29,360 bases of DNA. Source: JBEIUO01 sp964549785 (GTDB lineage: Bacteria > Planctomycetota > Phycisphaerae > Phycisphaerales > UBA1924). The position numbers and the translations under genes were made by a program. Shown here one piece after another: positions 16,473 through 23,425 of the stretch (positions are counted from its first letter, which is position 1; every line of letters begins with the position of its first letter). The DNA lies in contig CAZJXA010000012.1 of NCBI GenBank assembly GCA_964549785.1, positions 1-29,360 of the forward strand. Reading direction: 5' to 3'. The notes beneath the pieces are model-generated. The model saw nothing but the letters and a program-made list of their open reading frames with translations. It did no database searches and was not told the DNA's origin.

Positions 16473-17813
16473 GTGGTCGATCAGTTGGTCAGGCTGCTGA
16501 CGCTCCAGGACGCCAACACGCGGATCGTGCTGGTCGGGACAACGCTGCTGGGGGTGGCGGCGGGCGTGATCGGGTGTTTCGCGGTGTTGCGGCGGCGTTC
16601 GCTGGTGGGTGACGCGGTCGCGCACGCGGCGTTGCCCGGGGTGTGTCTGTCGTTTCTTATCGTCGGCGACCGCCATTTCGCGGCGTTCATGCTGGGCGCG
16701 CTGGTGACGGGGATGGTGGCGGCGGCGTTCATTTCGTTCGTCAAGACCGCCACGCGGATCAAGGAAGACGCGGCGATTGCGCTGGCGATCGGGGGGTTCT
16801 TTGGATTGGGGATCGTGCTGTCGCGCGTGATTCAGAATCAGGCTTCCGGCAATCGGGCGGGCCTCGACAGTTTTATCTTCGGCAAGGCGGCGACCATGGT
16901 TGCGGGGGATGCAGGTTTGATCGCGGCCGTGGCGGCGGCGGTGCTGGTGGCGATCGCGGTGTTCTACAAAGAGTTCAAGATCCTGTGCTTTGATAAAGAC
17001 TTCGCGGCGAGTCAGGGGTGGCCGGCGCTGACGCTCGACCTGGGGCTGATGGCGCTCGTGTGCATTTGCACGGTAGTGGGTCTGCCGGCGGTGGGGGTCG
17101 TGTTGATGGTCTCGCTGCTGGTCATCCCGCCAGCGGCGGCCCGCTTCTGGACGGAGCGGCTGGGGACGATGGTGCTGTTGGCGGGCGTTTTCGGCGGGCT
17201 GGCGGGGTTGTTGGGCACGGCCCTGAGCGCGACTATCCCCGCGCCGTCGTCGGGGTTGTCGCGGGGTTGGCCCACCGGCCCCTTGATCACCCTGGTGGCG
17301 GCGGCGACGTTCGCGGTGTCGATGATCGCCGCGCCGCGCCGGGGAATCGTGTCGGATGTGGTGCGGCGGGCGACCCTGCGGAGCCGGATCTCGGGCCAGA
17401 ACTTCTTGCGGAGGCTGTACGAGCTGCTGGAGCCGGGTGGAGATTTGTCGGTGACGTGGACAGCCGCGGAGATTCAGCGCAGGGATGGGGCGGGCACGAG
17501 TCATCTGAACGGTCAGATCAGGAGTGCCACGCGTGCGGGGCTTGTGGCGCCCAGAGCCGAGGGTTTCGCCCTCACGGCCCGGGGCCAAGCCGCGGCGGCG
17601 AGCGTGGTGCGGACGCACCGGTTGTGGGAGATCTTTTTGATCACGCAGGCTGATATCGCGGCGGACCACGTGGACCGGGATGCGGATCAGATCGAGCATG
17701 TGCTGTCGCCGGAAATTCTGGCATCACTTGAGGCGAAACTGACGGAGTCGGGGCGAATTCCGCTGGGGGTGCCCGTGTCACCGCACGAGACGGGTGGCGG
17801 TCGGAAGGGGTGA
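16473..17813 (+). CDS. Metal ABC transporter permease fused to a DtxR/MntR-like domain (permease 1)
   Basis: Residues 1 to about 290 form an ABC-3 (TroC/ZnuB/MntC) permease with eight to nine helices and the typical FAVLRRRSLVGDAVAHAALPG motif, and FKEFKILCFDKDFAASQG in a cytoplasmic loop. The remaining 150 residues are cytoplasmic and resemble a metal-dependent repressor: a winged helix (TWTAAEIQRR ... LTARGQAAAASVVRTHRLWE) followed by a metal-binding/dimerisation segment. Compared with DtxR, H79, E83, E105 and H106 correspond to H382, E386, E408 and H409, whereas H98 and C102 are D401 and D405. An acidic residue at the C102 position is reminiscent of MntR (Glu99). The GTG at 16473 follows GAGGGGAG with good spacing, 13 bases after the ATPase stop. 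The TGA overlaps a GTG of the next gene. Confidence 0.92.
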   Translation: MVDQLVRLLTLQDANTRIVLVGTTLLGVAAGVIGCFAVLRRRSLVGDAVAHAALPGVCLSFLIVGDRHFAAFMLGALVTGMVAAAFISFVKTATRIKEDAAIALAIGGFFGLGIVLSRVIQNQASGNRAGLDSFIFGKAATMVAGDAGLIAAVAAAVLVAIAVFYKEFKILCFDKDFAASQGWPALTLDLGLMALVCICTVVGLPAVGVVLMVSLLVIPPAAARFWTERLGTMVLLAGVFGGLAGLLGTALSATIPAPSSGLSRGWPTGPLITLVAAATFAVSMIAAPRRGIVSDVVRRATLRSRISGQNFLRRLYELLEPGGDLSVTWTAAEIQRRDGAGTSHLNGQIRSATRAGLVAPRAEGFALTARGQAAAASVVRTHRLWEIFLITQADIAADHVDRDADQIEHVLSPEILASLEAKLTESGRIPLGVPVSPHETGGGRKG

Positions 17814-17860
17814 GCGCGCTGGGAGGATGCAGCGCCGTGCACAGGAAAGGTGGAGATCGT

Positions 17861-19411
17861 GTGAGTGTGAATTGGATTCGGGCGATTGTGGTGGGATGGT
17901 GTGCGCTGGCGATCGGCGGGCTGGCAGCCGATGCGCGTGGCAACGATCTGGGCGAACGATCGGTCCAGTTTGTCGCGGAGCCGAGCGCGGCGCATGGAGA
18001 TCGGCGCCAGAGCGAGACGGGGTCGGCATCCCGCCACGCGGATGAGGCCGGGCCGGTAGCGCCCGCGGATTTGGACGTCGGCGGGCCTCGGGTGTGGTTT
18101 TCGGTGGGCGGATATGAGGTGCGTGACGACGACCTGTGGATCGTGGGAACCGGCGTGCTGTGCAGTGTCGCGTGCGGGGTGCTGGGGTGTTTTCTGGTGC
18201 TCCGTCGGATGTCCCTGTTGGGCGACGCTATTTCGCACGCCATTTTGCCCGGGCTGGCGCTGGCGTTTCTGGTGACGCACAGCCGGGAGCCGATCGCGAT
18301 GCTGGCCGGTGCGCTGGCTGTGGGAGTGGCGACGGCCTATCTCTCGACGGCCCTGAGCCGCTGGGGGCGGGTGCCCGAGGATGCCGCGATGGGGGTGGTG
18401 TTCACGACCCTCTTCGCGATCGGCGTGGTGATGATCACGTGGGTGGCGCGGGACGTGGACCTTGATCCCGGGTGCGTGCTGTACGGGCTGATCGAGTTCA
18501 CACCGTTCGACACCGTTCAGGTCGCGGGGTTCGCGATCCCACGGGCGTTTGCATGGCTGTTGGTGGTTCTGGCGATCAACGTGGCGCTAATCTGGATGTT
18601 CTTCAAGGAATTGAGGATCGTGTGCTTTGATCCGTACCTCGCCACGACGATGGGCATCAGCGCGACGCTGGTTCACTATGGGCTGATGACGTCGGTGGCG
18701 GCCACGGCGGTGGCATCGTTCGAATCGGTCGGCTCGATTCTGGTAGTGGCCATGCTGGTTGCGCCGGGAGCCACCGCCCATCTGCTCACCGACAAACTCT
18801 CGCGGATGCTGTGGCTGGCGGCGGCCGTCGGAGCCCTGAGCGGGGTATTGGGCTACATCCTCGCGGTGTGGATAGACACGTCGGTGGCCGGGATGATCGC
18901 GACGGTTTCGTTGGGGTTGTTCATCGTCGCGACGCTGGCTTCGCCGCGGTATGGCTTCATCAGCAAACTGGTCCGACGGTTTTCGCTGGCGATGCGGATC
19001 ACCGAGGAAGACACCCTGGGCATGCTGTACCGATGGCACGAGCGGTCGGGAGATCCCGGGGCCGGGCCGTTGCGTCCTCTTACGGCGGGCGACGTGGTAG
19101 AGGGAACGCGGTCGGGCGCGCTCGGGCGAATCGCTCTCTGGTGGCTGATGAGGCGGGGATTGGTCCGGGCCGACGCGTCGGGCGCGCTGGCGGCGACTCC
19201 GGTTGGCATCGCGCGGGCGGTGCGGATCGTGCGCGGGCATCGGTTGTGGGAGTCGTTTCTGGCGAAGCACTTGGGCATTCCGCTGGAACGCGTGCACGCC
19301 CGGGCCCACCGGGCCGAGCACTTTCTGTCCGACCGGATGCAGGCCGGGCTTGACGAGGACGTGGTGACCGAGACCGATCCGCACGGGCGGCCAATCCCGC
19401 CACGGGGGTGA
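17861..19411 (+). CDS. Metal ABC transporter permease fused to a DtxR/MntR-like domain (permease 2)
   Basis: A second ABC-3 permease (CFLVLRRMSLLGDAISHAILPG) with a C-terminal repressor-like domain. I prefer the GTG at 17861, preceded by AGGTGGAG and giving a neat signal-like N-terminus (MSVNWIRAIVVGWCALAIGG). A GTG at 17810, overlapping the previous stop, would add 17 residues. A hydrophilic segment of about 60 residues after the signal is unusual for this family. The C-terminal domain has a winged helix (ALAATPVGIARAVRIVRGHRLWE) and a complete ligand pattern: H460, E464, H479, H483, E486, H487 (numbered from 17861) match DtxR H79, E83, H98, C102, E105, H106 at identical spacing. It ends with the DtxR-family signature DPHGRPIP. 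Two permeases per operon resemble treponemal TroC/TroD, whose separate regulator TroR corresponds to the domain fused here. Confidence 0.92.
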   Translation: MSVNWIRAIVVGWCALAIGGLAADARGNDLGERSVQFVAEPSAAHGDRRQSETGSASRHADEAGPVAPADLDVGGPRVWFSVGGYEVRDDDLWIVGTGVLCSVACGVLGCFLVLRRMSLLGDAISHAILPGLALAFLVTHSREPIAMLAGALAVGVATAYLSTALSRWGRVPEDAAMGVVFTTLFAIGVVMITWVARDVDLDPGCVLYGLIEFTPFDTVQVAGFAIPRAFAWLLVVLAINVALIWMFFKELRIVCFDPYLATTMGISATLVHYGLMTSVAATAVASFESVGSILVVAMLVAPGATAHLLTDKLSRMLWLAAAVGALSGVLGYILAVWIDTSVAGMIATVSLGLFIVATLASPRYGFISKLVRRFSLAMRITEEDTLGMLYRWHERSGDPGAGPLRPLTAGDVVEGTRSGALGRIALWWLMRRGLVRADASGALAATPVGIARAVRIVRGHRLWESFLAKHLGIPLERVHARAHRAEHFLSDRMQAGLDEDVVTETDPHGRPIPPRG

Positions 19412-19423
19412 CGCGGCCCCAAA

Positions 19424-19439
19424 CGGCGGTTAACCGCCG
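19424..19439. repeat. Perfect 16-bp palindrome between convergent genes
   Basis: CGGCGGTTAACCGCCG lies 12 bases past the permease stop and contains the dsbD stop codon (TAA on the minus strand). A neighbouring GCCCTTGGCGGC adds a second small dyad. It might form a stem in transcripts from either side, but no T-run follows, so a terminator role is only possible. Confidence 0.35.
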
Positions 19440-21364
19440 CCCTTGGCGGCGGCGATCGCACCGAGGACGGTTTCGGGCGTGTAGGTGTCGAATTTGGAGG
19501 GCTCCGGCGTTACTGGCCCGTAGATCGCGAGCAGCGGAATGCCGACCCAGTTGAGTTCGCTGAGTTTGGCCTGACCGTCGGGGTTGTCGCCGGTGAGGTC
19601 TACGCGGAAGGCCGCGACGTCGTCTGCGTTCAGCCGTTCGTACACCGCCTCTCGATGGAGCACACCGTTCTCGAGTGCTTTGCAGTTGAGGCACCATTCG
19701 GCCGTAAAATCGAGAACGATGACCTTGCCCGCTCCGGTTGCTTGGGCAAAGCGCTCGGGGGTGTAGCCCACCCAATTGATGGGGCCGTGGTCGGTGAGCC
19801 GGTGGGCTGCGGCGAGGGAGCCCGCGGCGGCGAGCAGGGCGAAACCAACGACCACGCCGCGGACGACGGTGCGGAGGGAGAGCCGGAAGATCCGCACGAT
19901 GCACCAGCCCGCCGCGGCGACCACGATCGCGGCGACGATCCACCAGTAGAAGCGGATCGCCGGATCAACGGGCAGTCTCACGAGCGGATCGATTCCGGTG
20001 CCAATGAAGAAGACCGCGACGGCGAGCATCAGCAGTCCCATGATCTGCTTGACGAGGTTGCTCATGGGGCCGGTGCGGGGCACCTTGGCAACCCACTTGG
20101 GGTTGGCGGCGAGCACGAGGTAGGGGATGGCCATTCCGGCCCCGATAGTGGCAAAGGTGGCCATCGTGAGGAGCGGGGGTTGCTTGGCAGCCCACGCCGC
20201 GGCGGTGCCCATAAAGGGCGCGGTGCAGGGCGTCGACAGGACGGCGGTCATGATGCCGAAGATGAATGAGCCTGTCGCGGATTCACGTTTGGGATCAAGC
20301 ATGTAGACAAACTGCGGGAGATTGATGGTGAAGAGACCCATCATGCCGATGCCCATGGCGGCGATGAACACGCCGACTCCGATCGAGAACCAGGGGATTT
20401 GGAACAACTGGTTGATGGCGTTAAAGCCGGAGATGAAGGCGATGGCGCCGCCGATGGCGAGCCAGAAGGCGACGACGCCCAGCGACATGATGAAGCCGAG
20501 GAAGAGGCAGCGTTTGGGATTCCCCGCGGCGGCCGAGAGGCTCATGATCTTGATCGGGATGACGGGGAGAACACAGGGGGTGAGGTTGAGAAGCGCGCCC
20601 CCGAGGGCGGCGACAAGCAGGAGCAGGAGGATGCCGACCCCGTGCGGGTCGATCGAGAAGGACCGCCCGAAGAAGTTGAACTTCACGCTCTCGACGACCC
20701 GTTCGCCCGAGAGCATCCTCGCGAAAACGGACTGATCGAAGCCGGTGAAGAGCGAAGCATCGGCGGCCGCGCTTCCCGTTGCGTCACCGACCGTGAGCAC
20801 GACCGGCACGTCCACCTTGCGTTGAAGCATGCAAGTGGTTTCGTCGCAGGCTTGGAACCGCACCGAGATCGTCAGCGTGACTTCGCCAATGGGCGCACCA
20901 GGGGCGACAATCACCGGCACGAAGATCACGGCCCGCCCTTCGAATACTTCGTACGGAACGGGCAGGCCGGTGGCCGCGAGGTCGAGGGCGATCGCGTGGC
21001 CCTTGGGCCACTGGATCGGACCGACCGAGACGGCCGGGCTGGAGGCGATCTCGACGGTGGTGGGGATGGCGGTAAAGTCGCCCCATGTGGCCGGGATGAC
21101 CGGGTCGTTGGTATGGGAGTGCCAGCCGTCTTCGTGGTCGAGGATGACCGCGATGGCGAGTTGGTCGTTGGGTCGGACGGTGGTCTTGGCGGCCACCGCG
21201 GAGATGGCGACGACCTCGGACTGGGCGACGGCGGTTGAAAATTGACCGGTAAACGCGATTAGAGCGGCGAACAGCAACGCGGGCCATTGAAACCGGAGAC
21301 GGTCGCGACAAACGGTCCCAAGGATGGGCGGCGGGCACGGTTCCGGGACGGAATCAGATTTCAT
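19430..21364 (-). CDS. dsbD: Thiol:disulfide interchange protein DsbD
   Basis: DsbD carries electrons from cytoplasmic thioredoxin across the inner membrane to periplasmic reductases such as those for protein disulfides and cytochrome c maturation. The 644-residue protein has the full three-domain order. A signal segment (about 27-48) is followed by a periplasmic N-terminal immunoglobulin-like domain with the Cys pair C173/C178 (CDETTC). The eight-helix membrane domain carries C264 (TPCVLPVIPIK) and C380 (STPCTAPFMG). The C-terminal thioredoxin-like domain has AEWCLNCK (C558/C561). All six redox cysteines are present. The long N-terminal leader before the signal (DSVPEPCPPPILG) suggests a later start might be used; the ATG at 21364 has no strong ribosome site. 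It converges on the metal operon and is followed upstream on the same strand by the MFS gene. Confidence 0.95.
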   Translation of the reverse strand: MKSDSVPEPCPPPILGTVCRDRLRFQWPALLFAALIAFTGQFSTAVAQSEVVAISAVAAKTTVRPNDQLAIAVILDHEDGWHSHTNDPVIPATWGDFTAIPTTVEIASSPAVSVGPIQWPKGHAIALDLAATGLPVPYEVFEGRAVIFVPVIVAPGAPIGEVTLTISVRFQACDETTCMLQRKVDVPVVLTVGDATGSAAADASLFTGFDQSVFARMLSGERVVESVKFNFFGRSFSIDPHGVGILLLLLVAALGGALLNLTPCVLPVIPIKIMSLSAAAGNPKRCLFLGFIMSLGVVAFWLAIGGAIAFISGFNAINQLFQIPWFSIGVGVFIAAMGIGMMGLFTINLPQFVYMLDPKRESATGSFIFGIMTAVLSTPCTAPFMGTAAAWAAKQPPLLTMATFATIGAGMAIPYLVLAANPKWVAKVPRTGPMSNLVKQIMGLLMLAVAVFFIGTGIDPLVRLPVDPAIRFYWWIVAAIVVAAAGWCIVRIFRLSLRTVVRGVVVGFALLAAAGSLAAAHRLTDHGPINWVGYTPERFAQATGAGKVIVLDFTAEWCLNCKALENGVLHREAVYERLNADDVAAFRVDLTGDNPDGQAKLSELNWVGIPLLAIYGPVTPEPSKFDTYTPETVLGAIAAAKGGG

Positions 21365-21422
21365 GGGGTGAGTACGCCTGGCGGGGTTGAAAAGGTCGGA
21401 ACTGCCGGATTGTTGACAAGGT

Positions 21423-22685
21423 TCAGGGGGAGAGGGAGTCCTTCTGCCCGACGGTTGTGCCGACGGTGGCGCCGGCGGTGCCCCCGCGTCTGAAAATCAC
21501 GATGGCCGTCCCGAGTGCGGCGAGGCATAAAAGGGAACTGGCGAAGTAGGACGCCCCCGGGAGATAGACGGGGCTGGAGTCGCTGACGAAATAGCCGAAG
21601 AGTGAGCCGCCGATGGCGGGGCCGAGAATCCCGGCGAGGCAGGAGAGCGAAGTGATCGCGCCCTGAATTCCGCCTTGCTCATCGGGCGGGACGGATCTGG
21701 TGACGAGTGACTGGGAGGCGGGCTGAAAGATTCCGCCTATTGAACCCGCGAGGAGGATGGCGATGAGCATCCAGCCTTGGTTAGCGAGCCCGTAGCCCAA
21801 GTAGGCGGCAACGCCCACGCCGAGGCCGAAGAGGACGGCGGTTCGCTCGCCGATTGCAGGGATGATTTTGCGGGCGAGGAGACCTTGAACGACGGCCGCG
21901 GAAATGCCAACAGCGAAGAGGGACAGGCCCACATCGCGTGTGGACCATTGATAGCGGTGCTTGGTGTAGAGAACCCAGGTGGTGTGGAGCCCAAACTGGG
22001 CGGTGTTGGCGAGGAAGAGGACGATGGCGAGGCCGCGGACAATGGGGTACCGGCCGAGATTGCGGAGACTTCCAACGGGGTTGGCCCTGGCGATCGAGAA
22101 GGGGCGGCGGTGTTCCCGCCTCAGAGACTCGGGGAGGACGAAAAAGCCGTAGAGGGCGTTGATGAGGCTGAGCCCGCCCGCGGCGAAAAAGGGCCATCGG
22201 AGGTCGAACTCGCCGAGAACTCCGCCCATAAGTGGGCCGATGACAAAGCCCAGGCCGAACGCAGCCCCGAGCATCCCGAAGCCGGCCGCCCGCTTTTCGG
22301 GCGACGTCACGTCGGCGATATAGGCGCTCGCGGCGGTGATGTTGGCGCCGGAAATGCCGTTGATGGCCCGGGCGATGAAAAGCCAGGTGAGCGTGGGTGC
22401 GAAGGCGGCGGCGATGTAGTCGAGGCCGGAACCCGCAAGGGAAATCAGGATGACCGGCCGGCGACCGATCTGGTCGGACAGACTCCCGAGGATGGGAGCG
22501 AAAATGAACTGCATGCCGGCGTAGATGGCGCCGAGGATCGCGACGTTGTAGGCCGCGGCGGATTCGCCCTGGCCCTGAAGGGCTTCGACGAGACGTGGCG
22601 CGACGGGGATGATCAGCCCGATCCCCAGAACGTCGAGCAGCACCGTGAAGAAGATGAATCGGAGCGCGCCCGGTGCGTGGTTCAT
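21423..22685 (-). CDS. MFS drug-antiporter-like transporter (TCR/Tet, DHA1 family)
   Basis: A 420-residue, 12-helix major facilitator. The features are those of the TetA-like DHA1 group: the first helix FIFFTVLLDVLGIGLIIPV, motif A GSLSDQIGRRPVI (residues 67-79) in the loop between helices 2 and 3, ARAINGISGANITAASAYIADVTSPEKRAAGFG (helices 4-5, seen as two adjacent blocks) and AAFGLGFVIGPLMGG (motif C-like). Such proteins export drugs or metabolites in exchange for protons. No TetR-type repressor is adjacent, so a tetracycline role is unsupported. It starts at the ATG of 22685, divergent from the histone-like gene across 164 bases, and could be transcribed together with dsbD, which begins 58 bases beyond its stop. 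Confidence 0.9.
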   Translation of the reverse strand: MNHAPGALRFIFFTVLLDVLGIGLIIPVAPRLVEALQGQGESAAAYNVAILGAIYAGMQFIFAPILGSLSDQIGRRPVILISLAGSGLDYIAAAFAPTLTWLFIARAINGISGANITAASAYIADVTSPEKRAAGFGMLGAAFGLGFVIGPLMGGVLGEFDLRWPFFAAGGLSLINALYGFFVLPESLRREHRRPFSIARANPVGSLRNLGRYPIVRGLAIVLFLANTAQFGLHTTWVLYTKHRYQWSTRDVGLSLFAVGISAAVVQGLLARKIIPAIGERTAVLFGLGVGVAAYLGYGLANQGWMLIAILLAGSIGGIFQPASQSLVTRSVPPDEQGGIQGAITSLSCLAGILGPAIGGSLFGYFVSDSSPVYLPGASYFASSLLCLAALGTAIVIFRRGGTAGATVGTTVGQKDSLSP

Positions 22686-22725
22686 GGAAGGCGGAGGCTA
22701 GGCCTCGCATCTGCGGATGTTCCGC

Positions 22726-22759
22726 TTGCACGAACGCCAAGAAGTGTGTACATTCTTGG
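22726..22759 (+). promoter_or_regulatory. Putative promoter and inverted repeat upstream of the histone-like gene
   Basis: TTGCAC (22726-22731) and TACATT (22749-22754) are 17 bases apart, a plausible sigma-70-type pair. A perfect 7-bp inverted repeat, CCAAGAA (22737-22743) with TTCTTGG (22753-22759), overlaps the -10 box and could be an operator. The start codon is about 95 bases downstream, leaving a fairly long leader. Confidence 0.45.
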
Positions 22760-22849
22760 GGCGATGGGACGGATCGAGCGTGCGGCGGCCATGTGTAATG
22801 GCCGTTTGGAAGCAGGTCGGCGTCCGCATCAGACCCTTGGGAGGATTCC

Positions 22850-23257
22850 ATGGCGAAGAAGGCCACGAAGAAAGCGTCGAAGAAAACCAGCAAGAAAACC
22901 GGCGGCATGATGATGTCGAAGAAGGCCGGGAAGAAGACCGCGAAGAAGACGTCGAAGAAAGCCACAAAGAAGGCCGCGAAGAAGACGAGCAAGAAAACAG
23001 GAGCCACGGCGGGCAAGAAGGTCGCGAAGAAGAGCGGCAAGAAGATCGCCGGGCGTTCCGCATCGGGCTCGGGAAGCCGCGGCCGTTCGGGAAACGGTGG
23101 CCGATCGACGGGCGGCGGTCGTGGCAACGAGGGCTTCGAGGGCATCCAGACCTTTGAACGCGGCAGCGGCGAGTCGCGCAAGAACAACTCGGGCGATCGT
23201 TCAATGGGTGGCGGGGGTTCGATGGGTGGCCAGCCGATGGATGTCGCCCTGCGCTAA
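22850..23257 (+). CDS. Lysine-rich histone H1-like DNA-binding protein
   Basis: The 135-residue product begins with about 67 residues made almost wholly of (A/T/S)KKA(T/S/G)KK repeats, like the C-terminal tail of eukaryotic H1, chlamydial Hc1/Hc2 and similar planctomycete proteins. Such tails bind DNA or RNA by charge and can compact the nucleoid. The second half is a Gly/Ser/Arg-rich disordered region (GRSASGSGSRGRSGNGG) with a short conserved-looking core (NEGFEGIQTFERG) and a Met/Gly-rich tail (MGGGGSMGGQPMD). GGGAGGA lies eight bases before the ATG, a strong ribosome site suggesting high expression. The gene is preceded by a candidate promoter with an operator-like repeat. The repeats are AAG-rich and could slip in replication. 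Confidence 0.85.
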   Translation: MAKKATKKASKKTSKKTGGMMMSKKAGKKTAKKTSKKATKKAAKKTSKKTGATAGKKVAKKSGKKIAGRSASGSGSRGRSGNGGRSTGGGRGNEGFEGIQTFERGSGESRKNNSGDRSMGGGGSMGGQPMDVALR

Positions 23258-23350
23258 GTCTGGCCCCAGGCATAGGTCAGTCTAAATATCGCTCTTCGGC
23301 TTATCGGGCGATCAAGCGAGATTGCCCTGTCCGCGATGATCGCGGGACTG

Positions 23351-23392
23351 AAAAAAGAGCCGCCCCGAACACATGGTCGTGTTCGGGGCGGC
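23351..23392 (-). terminator. Strong intrinsic terminator of the second repeat-protein gene
   Basis: GCCGCCCCGAACAC (23359-23372) pairs perfectly with GTGTTCGGGGCGGC (23379-23392) around a 6-base loop. On the minus strand the 14-bp stem is followed by TCTTTTTT, a textbook rho-independent terminator, 34 bases beyond the stop codon. In the plus direction the stem follows the histone-like gene but has only a weak T-rich tail. Confidence 0.9.
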
Positions 23393-23425
23393 GTTGGTTG
23401 TTGCAGCACGCGCGACGGTCATCGA

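Noticed and set aside
16362..17699. 445-codon minus-strand frame opposite permease 1
   Set aside because: Arg/His/Gln-rich antisense shadow of a clear ABC-3 permease with ribosome site.
20399..21238. Plus-strand frame opposite dsbD
   Set aside because: Glu/Gly/Asp-rich antisense reading; dsbD has all redox motifs in order.
21423..22685. Tetracycline-resistance determinant
   Set aside because: The MFS protein is of the Tet-like family, but no TetR gene or tet operator is present and the family covers many substrates.
22764..22910. Possible small upstream frame (ATG at 22764) overlapping the histone-like gene
   Set aside because: No ribosome site, and its Arg-rich end is just the AAG repeats read in another frame.
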